A stretch of DNA of 46,567 bases from Uruburuella suis (GTDB lineage Bacteria > Pseudomonadota > Gammaproteobacteria > Burkholderiales > Neisseriaceae): positions 1 to 46,567 of the forward strand of contig NZ_SLXE01000021.1 in NCBI RefSeq assembly GCF_004341385.1, read 5' to 3'. The notes under the pieces were generated by a model. It did no database searches. It saw only the letters and a list, made by a program, of their open reading frames with translations, and was not told where the DNA came from. The stretch's first letter is position 1. Every line of letters begins with the position of its first letter. Positions 16,173 through 26,639 of this stretch are shown here, one piece after another. The translations under genes and the position numbers were made by a program.

Positions 16173-16826
16173 ATGTTCGGCATCACCGATTTACCCACTT
16201 ATATTATCGGCACCATTGCCGTGATTCTGCTGCCCGGCCCCAATTCGATGTATTGCCTGGCAATGGCGGGGCAACACGGCGTGCGGACGGCTTACCGCTC
16301 GGTGGCGGGCATTTTGCTGGGCGACAATGTGTTGATGCTGGCCACGGCGCTGGGCGCGGGCGCGTTGCTCAAAGCGGTGCCGGAATTGTTTCACGCGGTG
16401 AAGCTGGTCGGCGGCTTATATTTGGCCTATATCGGTTGGAATCTGTTGCGCGGCGCGGTGAAAAAATGGCAGGCGCATTTAAGGCCGTCTGAAAGCGCCG
16501 CACCGAGCGTGCATAACACGGCACCTGCGCATGTGTTCAAACGCGCTTTGCTGCTGAGCCTCACCAACCCTAAGGCGATATTGTTTTTGCTGTCGTTTTT
16601 CGTGCAGTTTGTCGACCCGGCCTATGCCCACCCGGGGCTGACCTTTTTGGCGCTGGCGCTGATTTTGCAAATCATCAGCTTTATTTACCTGAGCGTGCTG
16701 GTGTTTGCCGGCTTCCACCTCACGCAGGTGTTCAGACGGCATCAAAAAACCGCCGCCGCCGGCATGGGCATCGTGGGCGCGGCCTTTATCGGCTTTGCGG
16801 TGAAAATGTGGACGGCCACTTTGTGA
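16173..16826 (+). CDS. leuE: LysE-family amino acid exporter, LeuE-like
   Basis: A 217-residue inner-membrane protein with about six hydrophobic segments, expected to export leucine and related amino acids. Family signature near the N-terminus: ILLPGPNSMYCLAMAGQHG, with the conserved PGPN. The block KRALLLSLTNPKAILFLLSF then FVQFVDPAYAHPG closely resembles E. coli LeuE, as does the N-terminal TDLPTYIIGTIAVI region. An uptake sequence in the cytoplasmic loop encodes LRPSES, and another lies 10-20 bases before ATG 16173. The phzF-like start follows 26 bases after the stop, so the two genes probably share a transcript. LysE family is firm; substrate preference is by similarity only. Confidence 0.85.
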   Translation: MFGITDLPTYIIGTIAVILLPGPNSMYCLAMAGQHGVRTAYRSVAGILLGDNVLMLATALGAGALLKAVPELFHAVKLVGGLYLAYIGWNLLRGAVKKWQAHLRPSESAAPSVHNTAPAHVFKRALLLSLTNPKAILFLLSFFVQFVDPAYAHPGLTFLALALILQIISFIYLSVLVFAGFHLTQVFRRHQKTAAAGMGIVGAAFIGFAVKMWTATL

Positions 16827-16852
16827 GGCCGTCTGAAAAGGAAAAGAAAGCG

Positions 16853-17695
16853 ATGCGCGAATATCCGTTTCAATTGGTGAATGTGTTTGCCGAAAGCCAT
16901 TTCGGCGGCAACCCGCTGGCGGTGTTCCCCGATGCGGCGGGTTTGAGCGATGGTGATATGCTGCAAATTGCGCGCCAGTTTAATTTGAGCGAAACCGTGT
17001 TTGCCTTTGGCGGCAGCGCGGGCGCGGCGGCAGATTTGCGCATTTTCACGCCCGGTGGCGAATTGCCGCTGGCCGGCCATCCCACGCTGGGCGCGGCGTT
17101 TGTGTTGCAACAACAGCGCGGGCTACCTGAAAATTTTGTGCTGAATACCCGCGCCAAACCGGTCAAGTTGCATGGTGTAAATGGCAGCATAACATTGCAC
17201 ATCAGCGGCTATACCTGTGAAGCCAGTGCCACCGGCGCTGCGCCATTGGCAGCAGCGACAGGTATTGATGCGGATAAGATGGCTGCACAAGCATTTTGGG
17301 TAAACAGCGGCTCGGCGCAATTATTGCTGCAAGTGTATGATTTAGCGGCTTTGCAACATGCGCGCCCCGATTTGCGCGCTTTGCGTGAAATTTGCCAAGC
17401 CGATGGCCATTGCACGGTGGTTTATTTATGGTGCGAGCAAGGTGAAAAAGCATTCGTGCGCCTGTTTGCCGAAGTAAACGGGGCGTTGATTGAAGACAGT
17501 GGCACCGGTTCGGCCGCCGCCAATCTCGGCGCTTATTATGCCGCCCAAGGCTGTGTGCCGTTGGTGCGCCATATTTACCAAGGCGATGAAATGGGCCGCC
17601 CCAACCGCCTGTATTTGCGCGTGGATGCAGAGCAGCATATTTTTGTCGGCGGGCAGGTGGTGGCGGTGGGCGAGGGTGTGTTCCGTTTGCCCTGA
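16853..17695 (+). CDS. PhzF-family isomerase/epimerase-like protein
   Basis: A 280-residue cytoplasmic protein of the PhzF/diaminopimelate-epimerase fold. Seen: FQLVNVFAESHFGGNPLAVF at the start, NLSETVF with the conserved acidic residue used for proton transfer in PhzF, FTPGGELPLAGHPTLGAAFV, and EDSGTGSAAANLGAYYA in the second domain. PhzF enzymes isomerise small acids; outside phenazine producers their substrates are mostly unknown and no other phenazine gene is present. ATG 16853 is preceded by AAAAGGAAAAGAAAGC that continues directly from an uptake sequence. The longer frame overlapping leuE is not used. Likely co-transcribed with leuE and the hydrolase downstream. Confidence 0.85.
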   Translation: MREYPFQLVNVFAESHFGGNPLAVFPDAAGLSDGDMLQIARQFNLSETVFAFGGSAGAAADLRIFTPGGELPLAGHPTLGAAFVLQQQRGLPENFVLNTRAKPVKLHGVNGSITLHISGYTCEASATGAAPLAAATGIDADKMAAQAFWVNSGSAQLLLQVYDLAALQHARPDLRALREICQADGHCTVVYLWCEQGEKAFVRLFAEVNGALIEDSGTGSAAANLGAYYAAQGCVPLVRHIYQGDEMGRPNRLYLRVDAEQHIFVGGQVVAVGEGVFRLP

Positions 17696-17744
17696 ATGGT
17701 TGAAAGCAGGCTTGAGGCCGTCTGAAAAAGAAAAGAAACAAAGT

Positions 17745-19217
17745 TTGATAATCCGTCATCAAAAGAAAAAAGCGGCTGCAGCCTGTTTGCTGGCTTTGTT
17801 GTCGGCAGGCGCGTTGCCGAGCGCCCATGCAGCGCCGAGCGTTGCCGCTGTGGCATGGCAAAGCTGCCGTGCGCCGGCGTTTAAAGGCTGGTTCAGCAAA
17901 GAGGCGCCGGCGGCGCGCGGCTTGGAGTGTGCGGTGTTGGCAGTGCCTTTGTCTTACCAGCCGCAAGAGGCCGCACATCAGCGCGAAGTGAAGCTGGCGC
18001 TTACCCGCCAGCGGGCTAAAAACAGCCACGGCGCATTGTTGTTTATTGCCGGCGGGCCGGGGCAGGCGGGGATTAACCCGCTGGCGAGTAAAAGCGCGGC
18101 CACGCAGCAATTATTGAGTGAATACGATATTATCGGCTATTCCCCGCGCGGCGTGGCGCCCTCGCTGCCCACCATTGCCTGCCCCGCACCGGAAGAGAGC
18201 GGGCAAGTGTATGAAAGCAAAATGTTTGTCGACAGCTGCATCCGGCATATGGGCGCGGACACACTCAAATACATGAGCGCCCGTGATGCGGTGGAAGATG
18301 TGGAATCCATCCGCCGCGCGCTGGGCAACGAGCGCCTGAATTTGGTGAGCTATTCCTACGGCACCAAAGTGGCCGCGCTTTATGCCCAACGCTATCCCGC
18401 CCATGTGCGCAGCGCCGTGCTCGACGGCGTGGTGGATTTGGCCGAAGACTACACCACGCAGCGCTTAACCCAAGAGCAAGGCTATCAGCATACGTTTGAA
18501 CAATTTGCCGCTTGGTGCGCACACAGCCGCCCAGATTGCCCGCTGGCCGCCGAGCCTGAAGCCGCCAACCAGCGCATGCACACTTTATTGGCCAAGCTGA
18601 ATGCGCATCCGCTCACCGACAAACAAGGCGAAGCCATCGACAGCGATGCCTTAATCGGGCTGATGAGCACCGAAATATTGTGGCAGGAAGGCTGGCCGGA
18701 TTTGGCCCAAACCCTGCGCGATTTGCAAAAAGGCCGCACCGGCAGCTACAACCGCCTGAAATACCAAAGCCCGATGGGCGAGCACGAACAAGATGCGCTC
18801 ACCGTGATCAGCTGCGCCGATGCCGCCCTGCAACTGCCGCGCGAGCAGGAATTGCAGCGCCTGCGCCAAATCGATGATGCTTCGCGCTTTGACAACTACC
18901 GAGCCAAAAGCGACGAAGAATTGCTGGAACCCTGCTCTTATTGGCCGCATGCAGGCACCGATATTGTGCACACGCCCAAGCCCGACCCGAGCCTGCCCAA
19001 GCTGCTTTTTGTGGCGCAAACCCACGACGGCACCACGCCCTACCGCAACGCACAGGCCATGGCCGCCGCCTTTAGCGGCCACCTGCTCACCCGCGAAGGC
19101 ACCGGCCATACATTGGTGCTAAACGGCTTAAGCGAGTGTGTGGATAAACAAGTTTCGGATTATTTGCTTGATCCTGCGGGGTTTGTTGAAACGCAGGTTT
19201 GTCGGGCGGATGATTGA
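17745..19217 (+). CDS. Secreted Tap-like alpha/beta hydrolase (tripeptidyl aminopeptidase type)
   Basis: A 490-residue exported hydrolase. I chose TTG 17745 because no ATG or GTG lies at the right place and it gives a good signal peptide: basic MIIRHQKKK, hydrophobic AAAACLLALLSAGA, and cleavage after SAHA. Catalytic features: oxyanion GGPGQAG, nucleophile Ser204 in SYSYGTK, Asp in THDGTTP, and His in GTGHTLVL with the Tap C-terminal domain. Such enzymes release short peptides from N-termini or hydrolyse esters. It follows the phzF-like gene by about 50 bases with an uptake sequence between. The long open frame upstream overlaps phzF in another frame and is spurious. Confidence 0.8.
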   Translation: MIIRHQKKKAAAACLLALLSAGALPSAHAAPSVAAVAWQSCRAPAFKGWFSKEAPAARGLECAVLAVPLSYQPQEAAHQREVKLALTRQRAKNSHGALLFIAGGPGQAGINPLASKSAATQQLLSEYDIIGYSPRGVAPSLPTIACPAPEESGQVYESKMFVDSCIRHMGADTLKYMSARDAVEDVESIRRALGNERLNLVSYSYGTKVAALYAQRYPAHVRSAVLDGVVDLAEDYTTQRLTQEQGYQHTFEQFAAWCAHSRPDCPLAAEPEAANQRMHTLLAKLNAHPLTDKQGEAIDSDALIGLMSTEILWQEGWPDLAQTLRDLQKGRTGSYNRLKYQSPMGEHEQDALTVISCADAALQLPREQELQRLRQIDDASRFDNYRAKSDEELLEPCSYWPHAGTDIVHTPKPDPSLPKLLFVAQTHDGTTPYRNAQAMAAAFSGHLLTREGTGHTLVLNGLSECVDKQVSDYLLDPAGFVETQVCRADD

Positions 19218-19229
19218 AGCAGAGGTAGT

Positions 19230-19347
19230 TTGGCCGCTAGGCCAAAGATTAGCGGCAATGGTAGGAAAGCTTGTTCTGCGAACAAGTGTCGGATACAAGT
19301 ATCCGACCTACGGTTGCTACTTGTTCTGGCGAACAAGTGTCGGATAC
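19230..19347 (+). repeat. Truncated REP doublet plus REP fragment
   Basis: The right two thirds of a doublet: TTGGCCGCTAGGCCAA, then CTTGTTCTGCGAACAAG, REP GTCGGATACAAGTATCCGAC at 19288-19307 and CTAC. A second partial copy (CTTGTTCTGGCGAACAAG, GTCGGATAC) follows to 19347. The left end is lost. Confidence 0.65.
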
Positions 19348-19378
19348 TGCGCGGAAAATGACCGGTATCGGCCAACGT

Positions 19379-19486
19379 GTAGGTCGGATTCTCGAATCCG
19401 ACATTTGGCCGCAAGGCCAAAGATTTGGTAGCAATGGTGGCAACTTGTTCTGGCGAACAAGTGTCGGATACGACTATCCGACCTAC
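19379..19486 (+). repeat. Complete REP doublet (BIME) upstream of the RAYT gene
   Basis: GTAG 19379-19382, REP GTCGGATTCTCGAATCCGAC at 19383-19402, a TTTGGCCGCAAGGCCAAA hairpin, a CTTGTTCTGGCGAACAAG hairpin, REP GTCGGATACGACTATCCGAC at 19463-19482, and CTAC 19483-19486. The two GTAG-hairpin units face each other, as in bacterial BIMEs. It ends 19 bases before the transposase start. Confidence 0.85.
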
Positions 19487-19505
19487 TCTGTATGAGGGAA
19501 ATGAC

Positions 19506-20003
19506 ATGGATTATCGGCGCTATTACCAAGCTGGCGGCACCTACTTTTTCACCGTGGTGTCGTATCGGCGTGAGCCGATATTAATCCAACCCGAAGTGCG
19601 CGTGGCGGTGCGCCAAGCGATTGAAACCGTGCGGAAGCGCTATCCGTTTGAAATTTCGGCATGGGTGCTGCTGCCGGACCATTTGCATACCATTTGGCAA
19701 TTGCCGGAAAATGATGTGGATTTTTCCGAGCGCTGGCGACAGATTAAGCGGCATAGCCAATATATTTTGAAAAATGAATATCCCAAGCTTTGGCAACCGC
19801 GTTTTTGGGAGCATTATATTCGTGATGAAAAAGATTTTGCCCGCCATTATGATTATGTGCATTTTAATCCCGTGAAGCATGGTTATGTGCAGCAGGCCGC
19901 CGATTGGCCGTATTCCACCTTTCATCGTTGTGTGAAGCAAGGTATTTATTCGCACAATTGGGGCGGCGGCCAACAGGATTTTACGGCTGATTATGATGAG
20001 TAG
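19506..20003 (+). CDS. REP-associated tyrosine transposase (RAYT, Y1_Tnp family)
   Basis: A 165-residue single-strand DNA transposase of the IS200/IS605-related RAYT group, which recognises GTAG-footed REP hairpins. The HUH metal motif is LLPDHLHTIW (His59, His61). The family block RHYDYVHFNPVKHGYV carries the presumed catalytic Tyr117 in YVHxNP. The N-terminal YYQAGGTYFFTVVSYRREPIL is also typical. ATG 19506 is chosen since GAGGGAA precedes it and homologues begin near RRYY; the upstream frame runs back through the REP doublet. The TAG stop at 20001-20003 is part of the GTAG of the downstream doublet, so gene and repeats are physically merged. RAYTs are usually single-copy domesticated genes without terminal inverted repeats; that fits here. 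Confidence 0.9.
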   Translation: MDYRRYYQAGGTYFFTVVSYRREPILIQPEVRVAVRQAIETVRKRYPFEISAWVLLPDHLHTIWQLPENDVDFSERWRQIKRHSQYILKNEYPKLWQPRFWEHYIRDEKDFARHYDYVHFNPVKHGYVQQAADWPYSTFHRCVKQGIYSHNWGGGQQDFTADYDE

Positions 20004-20108
20004 GTCGGATTCTTGAATCCGACATTTGGCCGCTAGGCCAAAGATTAGCGGCAATGGTAGGAAAGCTTGTTCTTGCAAACAAGTGTCGGATACGAGTATC
20101 CGACCTAC
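20000..20108 (+). repeat. Complete REP doublet (BIME) downstream of the RAYT gene
   Basis: GTAG 20000-20003 (overlapping the RAYT stop), REP GTCGGATTCTTGAATCCGAC at 20004-20023, TTTGGCCGCTAGGCCAAA, CTTGTTCTTGCAAACAAG, REP GTCGGATACGAGTATCCGAC at 20085-20104 and CTAC 20105-20108. It has the same order and orientation as the upstream doublet. Confidence 0.85.
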
Positions 20109-20126
20109 GGCTGAACAACAATATTT

Positions 20127-20138
20127 TTCAGGTAGCCT
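20127..20138 (-). other. Eikenella-type uptake sequence upstream of carB
   Basis: TTCAGGTAGCCT is the reverse complement of AGGCTACCTGAA, the AG-eikDUS dialect, in a genome otherwise dominated by AGGCCGTCTGAA. It continues as CCTGAAA, forming a small palindrome 40 bases before carB. Confidence 0.6.
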
Positions 20139-20179
20139 GAAACCGATAAAATTGAAATAACCCGAAGCGAGAGAAAAAA

Positions 20180-23392
<3,213 letters not shown>

Positions 23393-23419
23393 TGTTTTAA
23401 ACTTTTGAAGTGAAGCAGC

Positions 23420-23449
23420 AGGCCGTCTGAAAAGGGTTTCAGACGGCCT
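23420..23449 (+). terminator. Inverted DUS terminator of carB
   Basis: AGGCCGTCTGAA and TTCAGACGGCCT with a 6-base loop, 28 bases after the carB stop. Confidence 0.65.
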
Positions 23450-23470
23450 GTTGCTATTGTGCCATAGCCT

Positions 23471-23624
23471 GTAGGTCGGATTCTCGAATCCGACACTTGT
23501 TCGCAGAACAAGACACGCACATTGCTTTGGCCGATGGCCAAACGTCGGATTCAAGAATCCGACCTACGCGGTTGGTGCTATCGAACTGCTTTTATTTTGT
23601 AAGGTTATTTTTTAGAATTGGTAT
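23471..23624 (+). repeat. Composite REP doublet plus AT-rich tail, complete
   Basis: GTAG 23471-23474, REP 23475-23494, CTTGTTCGCAGAACAAG, TTTGGCCGATGGCCAAA, REP GTCGGATTCAAGAATCCGAC at 23544-23563, CTAC 23564-23567, then a tail (TATTTTGTAAGGTTATTTTT) ending GGTAT at 23624. The inner hairpins are in the reverse order compared with the RAYT-linked doublets. The same composite lies inverted at 40665-40818. Confidence 0.8.
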
Positions 23625-23642
23625 AACAAATGAAAAGGATGG

Positions 23643-23942
23643 ATGATGCTGGAAAAGCTTACGATGGAAACGGCAATTGCCCACAGGATATACGAAGTTG
23701 CAGACAAACCGGGAGAAGAAGTGCAAATATTCATCGGCAAGCCGGTGCAATATGATCTGAATGAATGGCATTGTCCTTATCGGATTGTTGGCGCCGGAAA
23801 GGATTTGAATTTTCACATTGCTGCTGTTGACAGCATTCAGGCATTGCAATTGATTTGGCCTGTGGTTGATAGCGCCATCAGCGGCGCTGATTTATCGCTA
23901 TTGTGGGGTGGTGGTAAAAACTTGGGTTTGGTATCTGAATAA
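23643..23942 (+). CDS. Small conserved protein of unknown function (DUF6968-like)
   Basis: A 99-residue soluble protein without signal peptide or membrane segment. An AAGG ribosome site precedes ATG 23643; the adjacent ATG 23646 is equally possible. The layout IAHRIYEVADKPGEEVQIFIGKP..., NEWHCPYRIVGAG, and VDSIQALQLIWPVVDSAI resembles a family of small proteins (DUF6968) that I recognise only loosely; no enzymatic motif is seen. It has its own context: a composite repeat ends 18 bases upstream and repeat remnants follow. Composition is less GC-rich than its neighbours, which may indicate acquisition. It is real as a gene because of the ribosome site and the consistent protein-like pattern, but its role is unknown. 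Confidence 0.65.
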   Translation: MMLEKLTMETAIAHRIYEVADKPGEEVQIFIGKPVQYDLNEWHCPYRIVGAGKDLNFHIAAVDSIQALQLIWPVVDSAISGADLSLLWGGGKNLGLVSE

Positions 23943-24033
23943 GCCTTAAATCGGTTTGCCAAAGCCCTCTTGGCTTTGGATTTCAGCTGAAAGAGGTTTC
24001 ATGCCAAACATCAAAAGTAATATATAAACAGGC

Positions 24034-24097
24034 AGACCTACGCGGATGGTGCTGTTTAACTGATTGTATTTTTTAATATTATTTTTTGAATTGGTAT
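24034..24097 (+). repeat. Truncated tail of the composite repeat
   Basis: GACCTACGCGGATGGTGCT, then AT-rich sequence ending TTTTTTGAATTGGTAT. It is the right REP edge and tail of the composite at 23471-23624, with the rest missing. Confidence 0.55.
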
Positions 24098-24103
24098 CAT
24101 GCC

Positions 24104-24200
24104 TATCCCAAAAAAATCACCTTACTGCGTTGACTCGCCTTGCCATACTATCTGTATTGTCGCAGGCGCGCCGCCTTGTAAGCTTACTGTTTGAATGGGT
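24104..24200 (-). repeat. Correia-core-like repeat, copy 1
   Basis: The core GCGTTGACTCGCCTTGCCATAC then CTGTATTGTCGCAGGCGCG and CCGCCTTGTAAGC resembles the GCGTTGCCTCGCCTTGCCGTAC...TGTACTG core common in Neisseria genomes. Ends are degenerate (ATCCCAAAAAAA and TTTGAATGGGT). Confidence 0.55.
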
Positions 24201-24291
24201 TTCAGACGGCCTATTTGATGATTTATCTCAATGTGATTGACACAGAAAAAGCCTGTCTGAAAACCTTTCAAACAGGTTTTTTCAATACCAA

Positions 24292-24906
24292 TCAACCCGC
24301 TGCCGCAACCATCAGCATCACCCCCAAACCCATCAGCAATATGCCGATAACGCGGTTGACCACCTGCTGTTTTTGCAGCAAACGGTTGCGCACGGCGGGG
24401 CTGGAGAGCACCACGGCCACAAAGGCAAACCACAGCAAATGCGCGGCGGACATAAACGCACCGTAGCCGATTTGAATGCCCAAAGGCGTGGCGGGGCTGA
24501 CGATTTGGGTGAAGGTGCTGAGCACAAACAGCGTGGTTTTCGGGTTGAGCGCATTGGTGGCCAAGCCGTTTTTAAAGGCCGCCCAATCGCCGATGGCCTG
24601 TCCGCCGGCCTGCATCGCGGCCGATACGGGGCGGTGGCGGAAAGTGGTGTAGCCGATATACACCAAATAAGCCGCACCCAAGAGCTTCACCGCGTGGAAA
24701 AGGTTGGGCGATTGCAGCAGCAGAATGCTCACGCCCAAAAGCGTGTAGCCCACGTGTATCCACACCGCGGCGGCGATGCCGATGGCGGTGAAAATGCCGG
24801 CGCGGCGGCCGTAAAGATAGCTGTTGCGCGTGACCATGGCGAAATCGCCGCCGGGGCTGACAACGGCAAGCAGGGTGATGGCGGCAACGGCGAAAAGCTC
24901 TTGCAT
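24292..24906 (-). CDS. LysE-family amino acid exporter (RhtB/RhtC type)
   Basis: A 204-residue inner-membrane exporter with about six hydrophobic segments. The conserved N-terminal element is VVSPGGDFAMVTRNS (PGGD where other family members have PGPN), and the middle block GLATNALNPKTTLFVLSTF then FTQIVSP is characteristic of RhtB/RhtC/LysE proteins. ATG 24906 is preceded by AAAGGAACCCC. It is divergent from the LysR regulator at 25276, a common arrangement in which the regulator controls the exporter in response to an amino acid. Substrate is not deducible; threonine, homoserine or lysine/arginine are family precedents. Confidence 0.85.
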   Translation of the reverse strand: MQELFAVAAITLLAVVSPGGDFAMVTRNSYLYGRRAGIFTAIGIAAAVWIHVGYTLLGVSILLLQSPNLFHAVKLLGAAYLVYIGYTTFRHRPVSAAMQAGGQAIGDWAAFKNGLATNALNPKTTLFVLSTFTQIVSPATPLGIQIGYGAFMSAAHLLWFAFVAVVLSSPAVRNRLLQKQQVVNRVIGILLMGLGVMLMVAAAG

Positions 24907-24945
24907 GGTGGGGTTCCTTTGGGGTGGGTTGATTTTGTTGGAGGT

Positions 24946-25000
24946 AAGGCAAACCTTGCGGTTTGCTGCCCTCTCCCTAACCCTCTCCCGCGGGAGAGGG
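24946..25000 (+). repeat. Two-hairpin repeat, copy with perfect 20-bp palindrome
   Basis: GGCAAACCTTGCGGTTTGC forms a small hairpin and is followed by CCCTCTCCCGCGGGAGAGGG at 24981-25000, a perfect palindrome. The order is reversed at 25120-25160. Confidence 0.6.
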
Positions 25001-25119
25001 AACTCGGATGCAGAAGCTGGAAATATTACAGACCACCTGAAATATTCTATGATTAATCATCTGTTTTAATTTTGCTATTTTTCAGACGGCCTACAACAGT
25101 TATTGCAGCAGAAATCTAA

Positions 25120-25161
25120 TCCCCTCTCCGGCGGGAGAGGGCAGCAAGCCACAGGCTTGCA
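25120..25161 (+). repeat. Two-hairpin repeat, second copy
   Basis: CCCCTCTCCGGCGGGAGAGGG (25121-25141) is followed by GCAAGCCACAGGCTTGC. The second hairpin uses GCAAGCC/GGCTTGC where the other copy has GCAAACC/GGTTTGC, a compensated change. Confidence 0.6.
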
Positions 25162-25275
25162 TTCTGTGGCATACAGATACCAATCATTGCTTATCAAATC
25201 TATGTTCCAAAACCGAATTCTGCTTTAAGATAGGCCGTCTGAAAATCGATATATTTTCAATATAAAGGTGAGATT

Positions 25276-26118
25276 TTGGAACAGATTAAACGGCTGCCGC
25301 TCAAGGCGCTGAAGTTTTTCTTTTTTACTGCCAAACACGGCAGCCTCACGGCGGCCGCGGAGGCTTTGCACGTTACTCACGGGGCGGTGAGCAAGCAGCT
25401 GAAGCTGCTGGAAGCGCATCTGGGCACGGCTTTGTGGTTGAAAGAAGGCCGCCGGCTGCGGCTCTCGCCGGCGGGGCGGCAGTTGCAAGCGGCTTGCGGC
25501 GAGGCGTTTGCCGGGTTGGACGAGGTGCTGGGGCGTTTGCAGGGCGGCAAGAGCCGTGATTTGGTGGTGTCGTGCGAGCCGACTTTGGCGATGAAATGGC
25601 TGATTCCGCGCATCACCGCGTTTCCGCAAGATGCGGGTTTCAACGTGGTGATTTTGGCGGCCGGCGGCGCGGTGGATTTCGGGCGGCAATCGGTGGATGT
25701 GGCGATTCGGCGCAACGATTTTGCTTGGCCGGCAGGCATCGCGGCAGAGCGCTTGGGCGATGAAAAAATGGGCGCGGTGCAGATTCCCGCTTTGGCGCAT
25801 TTCAGACGGCTGCACAGCCACAGCCGCCCCGAAGCCTGGAATGCGTGGCTGCAACACGGCGGGGCAGGCGCGGAAATGGCGGAAGACATGTATTTCGAGC
25901 ATTTTTACCTGTCGATACAGGCCGCGGTGGCCGGGCTGGGCGTGGCGATGGCTTCGCAATGGATGGTGGTCGATGAAATTGAAAACGGGGTGTTGGCCGC
26001 ACCCGAAGGCTTCAAACCCGACGGTTCGGCTTATTATCTGCTCTCGGCCGAGCCATTTGAAGCAGATGAGCGCAAACAGCGCTTTTTGGCTTGGATTCAG
26101 GCGCAGATGGGCGGGTAG
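25276..26118 (+). CDS. LysR-family transcriptional regulator
   Basis: A 280-residue regulator. The N-terminal helix-turn-helix is clear (LKALKFFFFTAKHGSLTAAA, then EALHVTHGAVSKQLKLLEAH), followed by a linker and an effector-binding domain. The preference for LPLKALKFFF at the start and VAIRRNDFAWPAG in the effector domain resembles the GcvA branch. The start is TTG 25276, preceded by AAAGGTGAG at good spacing; no ATG lies in the right place. It is divergent from the LysE exporter and probably regulates it and itself from the intergenic region. The C-terminus runs to full length (YYLLSAEPFEADERKQRFL). Confidence 0.87.
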   Translation: MEQIKRLPLKALKFFFFTAKHGSLTAAAEALHVTHGAVSKQLKLLEAHLGTALWLKEGRRLRLSPAGRQLQAACGEAFAGLDEVLGRLQGGKSRDLVVSCEPTLAMKWLIPRITAFPQDAGFNVVILAAGGAVDFGRQSVDVAIRRNDFAWPAGIAAERLGDEKMGAVQIPALAHFRRLHSHSRPEAWNAWLQHGGAGAEMAEDMYFEHFYLSIQAAVAGLGVAMASQWMVVDEIENGVLAAPEGFKPDGSAYYLLSAEPFEADERKQRFLAWIQAQMGG

Positions 26119-26164
26119 CCGCTGCGGATTTTTGCCTGAGATTTGTTTTGCGAGAAGGAAGCGG

Positions 26165-26193
26165 AGGCCGTCTGAAAAATTTTCAGACGGCCT
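26165..26193 (+). terminator. Inverted DUS terminator of the LysR gene
   Basis: AGGCCGTCTGAA and TTCAGACGGCCT around 5 bases, 47 bases after the stop. Confidence 0.65.
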
Positions 26194-26639
26194 TGTGTTG
26201 TGTTGCCGCCGCAATACGGGTTGTTTGTCACGGTATCGGCTATCTGTTGCGGCAGTTTCGGCTATATGTAGTGAAATGCATAAAAAAGTGGCGCAACCTA
26301 CGCGGTTGCTGAAATATTGATGTTTCAGACGGCCTTGTTACCGGCTGAAAAAAACGCGTGTGTGGATGAGCCACATCGTGTTCAGGTGACGGGTGGTTGT
26401 TTTCAGACGGCCATCAATCATGATGTTGAATCAATAGCTTGAGCGGTTTATCGCAGCATCGGCCATTGATTGCGGCAGCTTTGGTTGCGCAATGGTGCAT
26501 ATCGGGCATATTGTTTCAGACGGCCTTTTCCAGCAAGGCCGTCTGAATCTTTTTTAAGATTGCAACTATTTGATAAATCATATATAAACCGTTTTGTTGG
26601 TAAATATTAATATCAACACAACAAGAGGGCGGAAAATCA
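26194..26639. other. Intergenic region with solo MITE end and MFS promoter
   Basis: No gene is supported. About 26263-26300 there is a solo copy of the MITE end seen at 14704 (GTAGTGAAATGCATAAAAAA). Uptake sequences occur near 26322, 26401 and as an outward pair near 26516-26546. The last 80 bases hold a promoter and an inverted-repeat-like TGTTGGTAAATATT...ATCAACA (about 26595-26618) that could be an operator. Confidence 0.6.
26560..26588 (+). promoter_or_regulatory. Putative sigma-70 promoter of the MFS transporter gene
   Basis: TTGCAA (26560-26565), 17-base spacer, TATAAA (26583-26588). The start codon is about 50 bases further, with AAGAGGGCGG as ribosome site. Confidence 0.55.

Larger units (their letters stand above)
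23943..24291. other. Repeat remnants between the small gene and lysE
   Basis: About 350 bases with no credible gene. The tail of the composite repeat (24034-24097) and a core-type repeat (24104-24200) lie here. At about 24245-24285 a short hairpin, AAAGCCTGTCTGAAAACC with GGTTTT, can be drawn just before the 3' end of the minus-strand lysE gene. Confidence 0.6.
24907..25275. other. Divergent intergenic region with two-hairpin repeats
   Basis: Between lysE and the LysR gene there is no coding sequence. It holds two copies of the two-hairpin repeat (about 24946-25000 and 25120-25160), uptake sequences at 25081-25092 and 25233-25244, and an AT-rich segment (ATATATTTTCAATATAAAGG) just before the LysR start which could hold its promoter. 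Confidence 0.6.

Noticed and set aside
17202..18110. 302-residue minus-strand frame across phzF-like and hydrolase genes
   Set aside because: It spans two real genes in antisense and has no family features.
19506..20003. RAYT gene as a complete IS200/IS605 insertion sequence
   Set aside because: No TnpB or ωRNA-like element is seen, and the protein has the RAYT-type C-terminal block; ends are REP doublets.
19230..20108. Clustered palindromic repeats as a possible CRISPR array
   Set aside because: Spacing is irregular, the units are REP doublets in inverted pairs, and no cas gene is present.
24373..25056. 227-residue plus-strand frame opposite lysE
   Set aside because: It is antisense to a clear LysE exporter and runs through repeats; composition is low-complexity Gly/Arg/His.
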